Notes under the pieces: model-generated
What the model saw: only the letters and a program-made list of their open reading frames with translations
Told to the model about the DNA's origin: nothing
Database searches by the model: none
Position numbers and translations under genes: made by a program
Shown here: piece by piece, positions 35,092 through 43,400 of the stretch
Position numbering within the stretch: position 1 is the first letter of the stretch
Layout of the letters: the number at the start of each line of letters is the position of its first letter
DNA from: CAYGDT01 sp964348745
GTDB lineage: Bacteria; Patescibacteriota; Gracilibacteria; Peribacterales; Peribacteraceae
Assembly: GCA_964348745.1 (NCBI GenBank)
Contig: CAYGDT010000001.1
Location: 1 to 64,000 of the forward strand
Length of the DNA: 64,000 nt
Direction: 5' to 3'

Positions 35092-35401
35092 CAAACCTGC
35101 CTTCAGGCAGGCTAAAGAGTAGGAAGAACACTTGGAACATGGCACACATACCACTCGCATTCGTCCTCGTCAGAAACTCAAAGAGTGACGGATACAAACA
35201 AAGACCCCGCGAGTCCCCCGCCTCTCACCGCTCTGGAATTTGAGAAAGAGCACCGAGAGGACAGCAGGGATTTTTTGAACATATATTTGAATAATACGGT
35301 CTGCTGCACCTCAACTGCACCTCCATTTTTATTTTGAAGATGTTTTGGAACCTCTGATTCACTCAGCATGACAAGCTCACCATGAAATATCCTGTCATCC
35401 T

Positions 35402-35432
35402 GCTTGCCGGCCATAGCCTTAGCGTCGGCTGG
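35402..35432. repeat. Dispersed REP-like element, copy 2
   Basis: Begins GCTTGCCGGCCATAGCC and ends GTCGGCTGG. Reverse-complement relatives lie at 28768-28811 (GGCTGGCAAGCC core) and 63049-63078. The adjoining motif with CTCTGTCGAAGGAT is another sequence often repeated in bacterial genomes. Confidence 0.55.
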
Positions 35433-35511
35433 AGCTCTGTCGAAGGATAACAAGGGAGACTACTGATTGACATCTATCATCGATCTAAGGGAGTATCTCT
35501 CTCCTCTATAA

Positions 35512-35823
35512 ATGGGAAAGAACGATACACCTGCGGCCGGGGATCATCCTCCTATTGTGGAAGCGGAGATTCTAGACTGGGTCTTTAATCGAGGATGCCC
35601 GATCGATGAAGAAGATGAACCACTGTCGTCTCTTGTTGTACGAATGCATACGATTCTTGATCTGCTTTACTGCCGAAGATATCCGGTCGATCTGCAGCTT
35701 GGATTACGCCAGCAATACTATCTATTGTGCCAACAAGCTGCGGATAACTTAGCTCGCTTCCAGATAGAATTTAACGAAGATGCATGGGAAGATGCGTGGA
35801 ATTCATTACCAGCGGCACCTTAA
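35512..35823 (+). CDS. Uncharacterised acidic protein, 103 aa
   Basis: A small, acidic, probably helical protein without signal peptide or membrane segment (for example DWVFNRGCPIDEEDEP, QQYYLLCQQAADNLARF, FNEDAWEDAW). I do not recognise a family. It follows a gene-poor stretch and ends six bases before the convergent lipoprotein gene. Coding character is supported by length and amino-acid composition only. Confidence 0.55.
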   Translation: MGKNDTPAAGDHPPIVEAEILDWVFNRGCPIDEEDEPLSSLVVRMHTILDLLYCRRYPVDLQLGLRQQYYLLCQQAADNLARFQIEFNEDAWEDAWNSLPAAP

Positions 35824-35829
35824 TTCCAT

Positions 35830-36321
35830 CTACCGCTCCGTCACCCGCATTACCCCCTCTGCAACACGATCGCTTGGAGCAGGATTCCCATCATCCTTCT
35901 CCAGTGTGACGGTCACATTCAAGTATCCGGTGAAGTCCTTTTGCGCCTCGAAGCGCACACTGTGGCGCACGTCACCCATGGCATTGGTCAACTGACCAGT
36001 CGAAACCGGACTCGCGCCTTCTTTGGAGATCCACCCTTCGTAGTAGGAACCATCCGGAGCTGCCTCGATATTCAATTGAATCGTGTGTAGGTAGTGCCCG
36101 TCTTCGAAGCTATGCGCCTGAGCAACGCCGTTTGCCGGCGTTCCATTGACTCCTGCCATGGCACCATACGCTAGCGACGTTTCTCTACCATGATTCGCAT
36201 CTACCACCTGCCCGTCTTTCGGCATGCCGTATTGGATCTGCTGCACTTCGGGTTCCGGCTGTTTGCCTTTGCATGCTGGTAAGAGCAGAAGTGCTGAAAG
36301 GAGGAGAATGGTTTTCTTCAT
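35830..36321 (-). CDS. Lipoprotein, 163 aa, RskA C-terminal-like
   Basis: A small lipoprotein with signal peptide and lipobox LLPAC, mature protein starting at Cys17. The remaining 145 residues form a beta domain; YYEGWISKEGASPVSTGQL and VTLEKDDGNPAPSDRVAEG recall the extracytoplasmic domain of RskA-type anti-sigma factors and related lipoproteins, a weak assignment. ATG 36321 is chosen because it starts the signal peptide and lies exactly six bases after a TATAAT box; the upstream frame reads through a spacer repeat. Lgt and signal peptidase II would process it. Confidence 0.72.
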   Translation of the reverse strand: MKKTILLLSALLLLPACKGKQPEPEVQQIQYGMPKDGQVVDANHGRETSLAYGAMAGVNGTPANGVAQAHSFEDGHYLHTIQLNIEAAPDGSYYEGWISKEGASPVSTGQLTNAMGDVRHSVRFEAQKDFTGYLNVTVTLEKDDGNPAPSDRVAEGVMRVTER

Positions 36322-36327
36322 GTTGTT

Positions 36328-36333
36328 ATTATA
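36328..36333 (-). promoter_or_regulatory. TATAAT box giving a leaderless lipoprotein message
   Basis: A perfect TATAAT on the minus strand followed by exactly six bases and the ATG at 36321, so the transcript should begin at the A of the start codon. The -35 region falls inside the adjacent repeat spacer and is poor. Confidence 0.6.
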
Positions 36334-36390
36334 GAACAAATTGAGAATTGAGAATTGCAAATTGAGAATTATTTTTTTTGCGCAATTCGC
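36334..36390. repeat. Self-similar spacer repeat upstream of the lipoprotein
   Basis: Built from AATTGAGAATTG, GCAAATTGAGAATT and their near reverse complements (CGCAATTCGCAATTC), with a run of eight T's inside. Several hairpins are possible. Same type of construction as the spacers at 20090 and 30500. Confidence 0.6.
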
Positions 36391-36395
36391 AATTC

Positions 36396-38408
36396 TTACC
36401 ACAGAAGTCCCGGTGTTCTGCTCCTTAATTTCTCCCGTTCCAGATTCGCATGGTAATCGGCCTTTGCAGCCATCACCTGATAACGTGGAGCTTCGGCTGG
36501 GTAGACTCTCGCCATGATGGTACAGATCACAACAAACTGTTCGACGTTGAGAGAGAGATCGATATAGTGAGTATTCCGTTCGATTGCCTTCGCGTAGTCG
36601 GCAAGAAGACCGTCTATAAACGGGCGCTGCGCAGTGATTTCTGACTCTTGCTCCGATAAGAGGTATGCCCCATATAGAATACCAAGGTCATTGAAGCGGC
36701 CGCGGTCCAGCGCCTTGCGATACCACTCAATTGCAAGCTGACGTTCCCCGCGTACGGAAGCCAGATCGGCTTGCCGCACCCACGCACGATAGTCCTCTGG
36801 ATTCGCTGCGATGTATACATCAAGTGCATCTTGCGCCTCTGTAAATTTACCGGAATTCATCAGCAATGCCGTGCGACTGAGGTGTACATCCCGCGTGAAG
36901 AGTTCACCGCCAGCACGATCAAACCACTGCAATGCAACCTCTGTGTCCTGCCTACTCTCCGCTTGGCGACCAACGGAAGTAATGACAAGAAAGAATCCCT
37001 CATAGATAGCTAGTAAGAGCAATGCTGTCGCGAGCAGAATTTCTGTACAGCGTGAGATGGTTGTATGCGAAGTGCGTGCATACGAACCTGAGGAATATGC
37101 AACCAAAATTCCGAGCAGTAGCCAGAATGGAAGCGCGATCCCGACAAACTGCACATTGTAATCAATCATGTTATGCGCGACCACGCCGAAAATACCAAGG
37201 AAGATCATTATGTGGAGCGAAAATGCCTTCTTCTCATCTGCTACCGCCGCTTGTCGCAGTTTACGCAAAGCCCTGTACAAAACCGTTCCAATGATCAATA
37301 CAAAGAGCACCATGGCGAACAAGCCGCGCTCCACCAAAAATTTAAGAAACACATTATGCGGATGATCTGAAGTCGCAAGGATACTAGACTGCAATTTTGG
37401 CTGTATAAAGCGAAAACTGTAGGGACCCCAGCCGAGAACCGGTTTCTCTGCCGAGAGTGTAAGTGCTTGTGACCAGAACTGCACGCGCTCGCTTACAGAG
37501 CTGCTGCCTTCTGCTGCAGTGAGTGTCACCTTTTCGCCAATCTCCTGCACTTCGTACAGGCGTGAACGCAGCGCATTCGTGGCGCTAAAAATAAGCGTAG
37601 CGATAACGACGTAGGCCGCTATGTATGGGATGATGCTTCTCAGTGGAAACGACTTCCCAGACTTGATGTAAACAATACCGCCCCACAACGCAAACTGTGC
37701 CGCAAAGACTAAAATCCCCCCGCGAGAGTACGAAAGAAGAAGACAGGAAAAAACCAGACCTGTTACCGCCGTGCGCACGAGAAATTCCACGTGTCCACGA
37801 GTGGATCGAAGATTTAATCTGAAATCACGCAGAGTCCAGTACAATACAACCGGCCAAGCGAGGAGCAAAAATTGCGCCCAAGCATTTGGCCAGTAATCGG
37901 TGTGGAAACGGTAATCGAAGAACGAACCGACGAACCTGTTGACCGGCTGAAAGACATAGACCAGCAAACCAATGACGCACGCGCCGACAGTGGTTATAGA
38001 GAATGTCCGCACGAATCGTGCGAAGAATAATTTTGCGGTGCCTTCATCGAACGCCTCGCGCGCAGCCCAGAAGAACAGTAACCCCAGTGATCCGGTACTG
38101 AAGACTTCGTCGAGACCGTAATTGCGCGTGGAGGAATATATGTAGCTTATGGCTGTCATTACGATGAATGCCATCATCATGAGCCAGAGGAACAAGGGAA
38201 CATCGCTTTTCTCCTTGCGGCGCGCAAGTGTGTGCGAAATTAAGGTGACGATTGTTGCTACGCCACAGAGTATCCACGTTGCATCCAAACTTTTACCTCC
38301 GCGCCAGAGAACGGCAAAGACCAGCAATGCAAGTACCGCCCACTGACACGCATCGTTCCACGTCCATCGAAAGCCGCCGGACGGAATTGTGAAACGCATC
38401 GGAGTCAT
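36396..38408 (-). CDS. O-antigen-ligase-like membrane protein with TPR tail
   Basis: A 670-residue protein. The first 450 residues have about eleven to twelve membrane helices with the large extracytoplasmic loop typical of the Wzy/WaaL (O-antigen ligase) family; FWSQALTLSAEKPVLGWGPYSF and HPHNVFLKFLVERGL match the family's conserved loop. The C-terminal 200 residues are soluble and form TPR repeats (FTEAQDALDVYIAANPEDYRAW, RQLAIEWYRKALDRG). Members of this family polymerise or ligate lipid-linked glycans on the outer face of the membrane, so this one likely builds surface polysaccharide or glycosylates proteins. ATG 38408 and 38399 are both possible starts. The stop lies next to a repeat spacer. 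Confidence 0.8.
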   Translation of the reverse strand: MTPMRFTIPSGGFRWTWNDACQWAVLALLVFAVLWRGGKSLDATWILCGVATIVTLISHTLARRKEKSDVPLFLWLMMMAFIVMTAISYIYSSTRNYGLDEVFSTGSLGLLFFWAAREAFDEGTAKLFFARFVRTFSITTVGACVIGLLVYVFQPVNRFVGSFFDYRFHTDYWPNAWAQFLLLAWPVVLYWTLRDFRLNLRSTRGHVEFLVRTAVTGLVFSCLLLSYSRGGILVFAAQFALWGGIVYIKSGKSFPLRSIIPYIAAYVVIATLIFSATNALRSRLYEVQEIGEKVTLTAAEGSSSVSERVQFWSQALTLSAEKPVLGWGPYSFRFIQPKLQSSILATSDHPHNVFLKFLVERGLFAMVLFVLIIGTVLYRALRKLRQAAVADEKKAFSLHIMIFLGIFGVVAHNMIDYNVQFVGIALPFWLLLGILVAYSSGSYARTSHTTISRCTEILLATALLLLAIYEGFFLVITSVGRQAESRQDTEVALQWFDRAGGELFTRDVHLSRTALLMNSGKFTEAQDALDVYIAANPEDYRAWVRQADLASVRGERQLAIEWYRKALDRGRFNDLGILYGAYLLSEQESEITAQRPFIDGLLADYAKAIERNTHYIDLSLNVEQFVVICTIMARVYPAEAPRYQVMAAKADYHANLEREKLRSRTPGLLW

Positions 38409-38542
38409 CGTACACGCAGTCCAAATGTATTTCATGTGGCAGATTCCTTACATTCTCACTCAATTACGCAACTTTCTCTACGCACTTCAGGTTGCTCAAA
38501 AACAGGGAAACACTGATTCGGATATATTGTCCGAAATATCAA

Positions 38543-38878
38543 CTATTCACGACTGCCTAGACGGAAATACACATTCTCGCGTATCCTGTGGGGATGCCTG
38601 CCTGAATCCTTAGTCCCAACCTCTACATTATAATGATCATTGAGAAGATTTCTCACTGCAACTCTATATCTATTTGTATCAGGTAAATCGACTTCACTAA
38701 GTATATCAGCAACAGTGACACCATCATGTGTGAACACACAATGTAAAATAGATTCTCTGCACTCATCAACTTTAGCTGATACGGCTCCGCGTTGACTTAT
38801 TTTCTTATCTCCTTCGCTGGTAGCATGTCTAACAACCTTTGGTGGAACGTACCTACTCTTAGGTATTCTATCAGTCAT
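38543..38878 (-). CDS. Small basic protein, winged-helix-like, 111 aa
   Basis: A 111-residue protein. The first 45 residues are basic and disordered; the rest (CRESILHCVFTHDGVTVADIL then RYRVAVRNLLNDHYNVE and VYFRLG) has the helix-helix-helix-strand order of a winged helix domain, so DNA or RNA binding is likely. No family is recognised. ATG 38878 is supported by a promoter ending exactly six bases upstream; the longer frame reads through that promoter and a palindrome. It lies between tRNA-Leu and the ligase-like gene. Confidence 0.65.
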   Translation of the reverse strand: MTDRIPKSRYVPPKVVRHATSEGDKKISQRGAVSAKVDECRESILHCVFTHDGVTVADILSEVDLPDTNRYRVAVRNLLNDHYNVEVGTKDSGRHPHRIRENVYFRLGSRE

Positions 38879-38884
38879 ATTAGA

Positions 38885-38912
38885 ATTATAGCATAAATAT
38901 TTTAATATGCAA
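38885..38912 (-). promoter_or_regulatory. Promoter giving a leaderless message for the 111-aa gene
   Basis: On the minus strand TTGCAT (38907-38912), 16 bases, TGC-TATAAT with the hexamer at 38885-38890, then six bases and the ATG at 38878. Confidence 0.65.
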
Positions 38913-38964
38913 TCACGATCTGTTCTGGATAATCCCACACCAATGGCAGCGCCACGTGGTTGCG

Positions 38965-39042
38965 CGCAGGGACGTATAGCGGCTACGCCGCCACGTCCCA
39001 CGTAAAATAGCTGCTCGCTTCGCTGCGCGCAATTTTACGTGG
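38965..39042. repeat. Two adjacent palindromes at the tRNA-Leu 3' end
   Basis: The first has arms GACGT and ACGTC around an inner GCGGC/GCCGC hairpin. The second has 11-base arms CCACGTAAAAT (38998-39008) and ATTTTACGTGG (39032-39042) around a 23-base loop; on the tRNA strand its outer arm begins with the encoded CCA of tRNA-Leu. Confidence 0.65.
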
Positions 39043-39126
39043 TGCCGGCGGAGAGAATCGAACTCTCACGAGATTGCTCTCACACGCTCCTGAAGCGTGC
39101 GCGTCTACCAATTCCGCCACGTCGGC
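39040..39126 (-). tRNA. tRNA-Leu (anticodon CAG), CCA encoded
   Basis: Type II tRNA on the minus strand. Acceptor GCCGACG pairs with CGCCGGC except for one A-C mismatch; anticodon stem CACGC/GCGTG encloses the loop TTCAGGA with CAG at 39090-39092; a long variable arm follows, then T-stem GAGAG/CTCTC around TTCGATT. Discriminator A at 39043 and CCA at 39040-39042 are encoded. The D-arm (TGGCGGAATTGGTAGACGC) is characteristic of leucine. Confidence 0.93.
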
Positions 39127-39239
39127 AACGAAGAAAGAGTACCACAGAAAATAAACTCAGAAACAATAATTCCGCCATGCCTGCCCGTCCGTAGTCCCGC
39201 ACAAGCGGGACGAAGGCGGGTCGGCAACGAAGAAAGAGT
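39121..39239. repeat. 21-bp direct repeat derived from the tRNA-Leu 5' end
   Basis: GTCGGCAACGAAGAAAGAGT plus one more A occurs at 39121-39141 and again at 39219-39239. The first copy includes the start of tRNA-Leu. Between them is a GTCCCGC/GCGGGAC palindrome (39193-39210) inside a GCCTGCCCG...CGGGT element. The arrangement suggests duplication at insertion of the palindromic element. Confidence 0.6.
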
Positions 39240-39467
39240 AGTACAGAAGAAGACATTTTTGCATCAATATCTATTTTCAGATCGACCCTGTTCCTTTCAC
39301 CACAATTGTAGAATTTGCTTCACAGAAATCTTCCATCATTCCATACTTAATTGGATCGCCTTTCAAAGGGGAATTTAGCGTGCATTTCACTTTTAGACTG
39401 GATTTATAGATATTGTAATAATCATGTAAATATTGTATAATTATATATTAAACCAACATTAACACTG
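39127..39467. other. Intergenic stretch of about 340 bases
   Basis: Upstream of tRNA-Leu and upstream of the M23 peptidase gene. Apart from the 21-bp repeat, the palindromic element and the promoter at 39413-39441 I see nothing coding; the open frames here have no recognisable protein character. Confidence 0.6.
39413..39441 (+). promoter_or_regulatory. Sigma-70 type promoter of the M23 peptidase gene
   Basis: TTGTAA (39413-39418), 17 bases, TATAAT (39436-39441), in an A/T-rich setting. The predicted leader to the ATG at 39468 is about 20 bases and has no Shine-Dalgarno site. Confidence 0.75.
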
Positions 39468-40505
39468 ATGCTAAAGGGCGTAATATCATTCTTCCGTACG
39501 AAGTGCGGCGGTCGCATGCTGCTATCAACATTGTTGATCTGCTCCGCTGCGCTGATACGCTCCGATGATGAAAGACACATCCCATACGAAGCTCATTTCA
39601 TGCAAACGCAGACGATGCTTGTCGCGGTAGATGCCGAACCAGCCGAGGTCTCATCCTCGCTCTCACGACTGCTTCCAGATATTGAAGTGACTACCATTTT
39701 GGAAAGAGCTGATCCTGTGGAAGCTTACGTGCCAGTTCCGAAACTGAAGACAGAGCGAAATACTTCTATTCAACATATTCCGAGGCAACGAAGACACATT
39801 CGATTATCGGAGGAAATTGCAGTCCTGCCAGCCGCTACCGAAGCGAAGTTTCCGGAGCTGGGCAATGCCATATACCCCGTAGCAAAAACGCCAGACTGGG
39901 GCGACATGCGCTCGTCTGCTGAGTGGAACCGGTCATACGATGAAATGGGACCTTCGGATTTCGTACCTGTTCCAGCCTATGACATAAGCAGGCTAACCAC
40001 ACCTATGTATGACCTTTCCCGTGATCTGCAGGAAGTGAACATCCCCATCGTCACCGAAAAGCTCTTCTACTCAACGCGCTTCTTTGGTCGCTACCACGCG
40101 GACTCTGGAGAGTTCCAAGGTACACACCCTGGCATAGACCTTAAGCTCGCGGCAGGTACGCCTGTCGGTTCCGTCGCAGGCGGTCGGGTGCACGCCACTG
40201 GTACTGATGAATCCCTCGGGAACTTCGTCATGATTCTGCATAGATTACCTGATGGAAACGAGATTGTATCTATCTATGGACATCTTGAATCCGTAAGCGT
40301 ACGGGAAGGTCAGGACGTCGCTCCGGGAACAATCATCGGTAGAGCGGGTTCAACTGGTCGCTCGAGCGGCGTTCACCTGCATTTACAGATCGATTGGAAA
40401 CGGGAGCCGGTTAGACATACTGTCTATGCACCAGCATCCCGTCCGTCGAAGGAAGAAGCATCAAAATGGACTATTCATCCGATCGAATTTATTCAACGAT
40501 GGTAG
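39468..40505 (+). CDS. M23 family peptidoglycan peptidase, 345 aa
   Basis: An exported zinc peptidase. A hydrophobic N-terminal segment (about residues 15-31) directs export. The middle 150 residues are variable. The M23 domain at about 205-345 has the ligands THPGIDLKL and HLHLQI plus the catalytic-site SIYGHLE, so it should be active against peptidoglycan peptide bonds. Unlike the LysM peptidase at 17008 it has no lipobox and no LysM. Its 3' end overlaps the convergent gapped surface-protein gene by 17 bases. Confidence 0.86.
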   Translation: MLKGVISFFRTKCGGRMLLSTLLICSAALIRSDDERHIPYEAHFMQTQTMLVAVDAEPAEVSSSLSRLLPDIEVTTILERADPVEAYVPVPKLKTERNTSIQHIPRQRRHIRLSEEIAVLPAATEAKFPELGNAIYPVAKTPDWGDMRSSAEWNRSYDEMGPSDFVPVPAYDISRLTTPMYDLSRDLQEVNIPIVTEKLFYSTRFFGRYHADSGEFQGTHPGIDLKLAAGTPVGSVAGGRVHATGTDESLGNFVMILHRLPDGNEIVSIYGHLESVSVREGQDVAPGTIIGRAGSTGRSSGVHLHLQIDWKREPVRHTVYAPASRPSKEEASKWTIHPIEFIQRW

Positions 40506-42241
40506 TCTGCTCGCTTAAGACAGCGGTCTCGTCCTCCTCCACTGAGATAACAATAGTCTCCTCATCGAGAACAACTGGATCAACGGTCTCGTTCTTTACG
40601 ATAAGCTTATCATACAGAAACTTACCCCTCTGCGCGATATACTGCGTCATTGGTAAGATGTACTTAGCAACAACGTTGCCGTTGACCACAGTCAAATCTT
40701 TGACCATGAGAATATCCGGTGTGGGTACGGTGTAGGTGGCGACTGTGTAACCGTGAACACCGACACGCTTCACGAAACGATCTGACCAGTCAAAGGATAT
40801 GAGTGTATCTGGGTGCTCCCAGGAGTGTCCGCGATGGTAGCGGCGGCAGTTCACCGGTCTGTCCTGACCATCAATAAAGAGTTGTACGTTACGGATACAG
40901 GCATTCCACACCATGTCACTGGAGACCGGGTAACCGTCTTCACCGACGGCGAAGTTGATTGGCTTCGGCCTAAAAGCCTCGCGCGCTGCAATCTCCATGG
41001 CGATCTTCTCCTGCTCAGCCTTTTTGGCGTCAATCTCGGAGAGGCGCTCTTCCTCCAAGCGCGCAGCATCAATGGCACCGCAGGCAGGGTGACCGTTTTC
41101 TAGAATATCCTCAATCAGTTCCTCCTTGACGTCAAAGGCACGGGCATAGTTCTCCGCCATAAATCCGACGATGTCAAAGAACTGAAGCAGGTTGATCTTC
41201 TCGCGAACCGTACACAAAGTAGCCATCTGTTCATCTGTAAGTTCGCCAGTTCCGGCTCCGGGTCCAGGTCCTCCGAATCCGCTCGGTGCGACTCCCACGT
41301 CGCCAAACCCTACGTTCGACAGTCCAATGAGGTAGCGAACAAGATTTTGTCTGCGATACCGTGACCCCTGGATCCCGCTATCGTCAGTTTCTTCTTCATT
41401 GCTGATACTCGATGAACTCTCACTCGAGGAACTGCTTGATGAAGAGCTTTCACTCGAGGAACTGCTTGATGAAGAGCTTTCACTCGAGGAACTGCTTGAT
41501 GAAGNNNNNNNNNNNNNNNNNNNNNNNNNNNNNNNNNNNNNNNNNNNNNNNNNNNNNNNNNNNNNNNNNNNNNNNNNNNNNNNNNNNNNNNNNNNNNNNN
41601 NNNNAGGAAGAACTCGAAGAGCTGGCATCACCCGTCACAAGAACTGCATCTACGCGGAAATCTTCGTTGGAACTATCTGCAGTGTTTCGGAATCGAATGA
41701 AAAACAAGCTGCCATCCAAGCTGCCAGGAAGTCCGATTGATTGGAGAGAACTCCATGGACTACTGCCATCATTCCCATCGTCAAGCTCATGTGTTGCCAG
41801 AGTGGCGAGACCCGCTGGGGAGTCACATGTACCTCCTGTGAAGTATTCTACAATTCCACCAAACTCATCATCTTCTGCATCTTTATCTCCGCGGAAATAA
41901 TACGAAAGTAGTAATGTACCATACCCTGTGGCATCCACTTGCCTACACGTCCATTCACCATTCCCGACTCTTGCAAATCTCTCACCGTCAGGACTGACGG
42001 TATCATCGTCACTTCCCGAAGGACTTTTCGCCAATGTATGAGAATCACTATCGGTGCCCGACTCTTCCCAGTTAGGAATATCATTATCGCTGGATCCTGT
42101 GCCGAACCCATCAGAAAGAAGTGTTGCTGCGCTTGTCGTTGGAACGAAAAAGCCTGCCGATATAAGTGCAGCGAATACCATAAGGACGTTTCTCGGATAG
42201 AAACTCCTTATGAGTGCCTTTTTTGTAAAACAATGAATCAT
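40489..42241 (-). CDS. Secreted surface protein interrupted by an assembly gap
   Basis: Two frames on the same strand meet at the run of Ns and are most simply one gene. The upstream part has a signal peptide (ending near TTSAA) and a beta domain of about 170 residues (GEWTCRQVDATGYGTLLLSYYF, DGSLFFIRFRNTADS), then runs of serine before the gap. The downstream part resumes in serine/glutamate repeats, passes a glycine-rich hinge (GFGGPGPGAGTG), a helical segment with many E, A and K, and a WNACIRN...NC.RYH domain shared with the 2094-residue protein, ending in an acidic tail. The two frames differ in phase across the 100 Ns, as expected when the true gap length is unknown. ATG 42241 begins the signal peptide. 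Confidence 0.7.
41411..41504 (-). repeat. 30-bp tandem repeat coding for serine/glutamate
   Basis: Units of 30 bases beginning GATGAAGAGCTTTCACTCGA repeat at 41438-41467 and 41468-41497, with a degenerate unit before and a partial one after running into the Ns. Each encodes ten residues, mostly serine with one glutamate. It is probably a stalk. Confidence 0.85.
41505..41604. other. Assembly gap of 100 N
   Basis: A run of exactly 100 unknown bases, the conventional scaffold filler, placed within a tandem repeat. The true length and number of repeat units are unknown. Confidence 0.98.
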
Positions 42242-42480
42242 AGTAGGGGGTGGGAAGACTATGTTAGAGATAATACTACGATTCTCTTTCGACATGTAAA
42301 GGCAATTTAAAGTAGAATCTTGAGTAAATGCGCAATTCTGTATTTTTAGGAAAAACACAGTGAAAAGGCAGTATAATACATATGTACAGTATACCTCCTA
42401 CGCCAATAGCCGACACTGCTTTACCAATAAACACCAGTCGTGTACCATAGTGCACAAATTATCCTTCTTACTTCTGAGTC

Positions 42481-43269
42481 ATGCATACATCCTTCAAAGT
42501 TTTTACCTTCGCATCTGCAATCGCTCTCGTTCTACTTGTTTCTCCACAAATCGTCTCCGCCACCCACTCTTGGAGCGGGTACCATTGGGCGCGTACCAAC
42601 AATCCCTTTACTTTGAAACTCGGTGATAATGTCTCTACAGTATGGGACACGTATCTCGCAACGACATCCACCGACTGGTCCGCGTCAAGCATTCTGGATA
42701 CGACCGTCGTCACGGGTCAAGGTCACAAGAACTGCCGCCCAACGGCAGGGCGCGCGGAGATTTGTAATGCTAAATACGGCAATAACGGATGGCTAGGGAT
42801 CGCCTCAGTCTGGGCAAGCGGATCGCACATAACGCAGGGTACCGTAAAGATGAACGACACGTACTTCAACAAGCCAACCTACAACACCCCCGCATGGAAG
42901 AACCTTGTGATGTGCCAAGAAGTTGGTCATGTTTTCGGTCTCGATCACCAAGACGAAGACTTCGGCAACCCGAACCTAGGCACCTGCATGGACTACACAA
43001 GCGACCCCGCAAGCAACCAGCACCCGAATTCACATGACTACGAAATGCTGGAGACCATCTACGCGCACCTCGACGGTTCCTCCACCATCGGTTCCTCCAC
43101 TACGCCGCAGGCGAAGAGTGATATTGATCTGGACGGTCCACCACAGTGGGGCAAGGAGCTGAGAAAATCCTCAAATGAAAAGGTATCGCTCTACGAGCGC
43201 GACCTCGGCGGAGGTCACAAGGTCTTCACGTTCGTCTTCTGGGCGGACGCCAGTCACGACCATGAGTAA
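42481..43269 (+). CDS. Secreted metallopeptidase-like protein with QExxH motif
   Basis: A 262-residue protein with a signal peptide ending near VSATHS. The motif CQEVGHVFGLDHQDE (about residues 141-155) lines up with the HExxHxxGxxH zinc site of metzincins such as matrixins, but the first histidine is replaced by glutamine. The following GTCMDYTSD resembles the Met-turn. Cys pairs elsewhere may form disulphides. Either the remaining ligands bind metal in another way or the protein has lost peptidase activity. I recall QEVGH as a recurring variant, so it may not be an error. The upstream 110 bases hold no clear promoter. Confidence 0.75.
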   Translation: MHTSFKVFTFASAIALVLLVSPQIVSATHSWSGYHWARTNNPFTLKLGDNVSTVWDTYLATTSTDWSASSILDTTVVTGQGHKNCRPTAGRAEICNAKYGNNGWLGIASVWASGSHITQGTVKMNDTYFNKPTYNTPAWKNLVMCQEVGHVFGLDHQDEDFGNPNLGTCMDYTSDPASNQHPNSHDYEMLETIYAHLDGSSTIGSSTTPQAKSDIDLDGPPQWGKELRKSSNEKVSLYERDLGGGHKVFTFVFWADASHDHE

Positions 43270-43372
43270 ATCTCTCCCCGTGGGAAACAGCCACAACCGT
43301 TTTTATCATTCTATCCTTCGGATGAGTGCCTCGTGCAGCTCGTCACCGCACCACAAAAAATCTTCCGACTTC

Positions 43373-43400
43373 TTGACTCTCTGAATTAGCACTCTAAAAT
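43373..43400 (+). promoter_or_regulatory. groESL promoter
   Basis: TTGACT (43373-43378), 16 bases, TAAAAT (43395-43400). The leader to the groES ATG is about 85 bases, unlike the leaderless genes. The CIRCE operator overlaps the -10 box. Confidence 0.75.

Larger units (their letters stand above)
34695..35511. other. Gene-poor stretch with repeats and one possible small gene
   Basis: About 800 bases without a normal gene. It holds an inverted repeat TTGTATA/TATACAA (34760-34766, 34774-34780), a possible 43-residue peptide (34960-35091), a CCTGCCTTCAGGCAGG-type palindrome near 35098-35112, and a copy of a dispersed element at 35402-35432 followed by the common CTCTGTCGAAGGAT motif. Frames on the minus strand (34936-35160 and 35178-35453) look like chance readings of these repeats. 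Confidence 0.6.

Noticed and set aside
34936..35160. Histidine-rich 74-residue frame on the minus strand
   Set aside because: It overlaps a repeat palindrome and lies opposite a better-supported small frame; the His run comes from repeated ATG/ATC-type triplets on the other strand, and no promoter is seen.
39121..39239. Prophage or integrative-element attachment sites at tRNA-Leu
   Set aside because: The duplicated part is the 5' end of the tRNA, not the 3' end that integrases normally use, the copies are only 98 bases apart, and no integrase gene is present.
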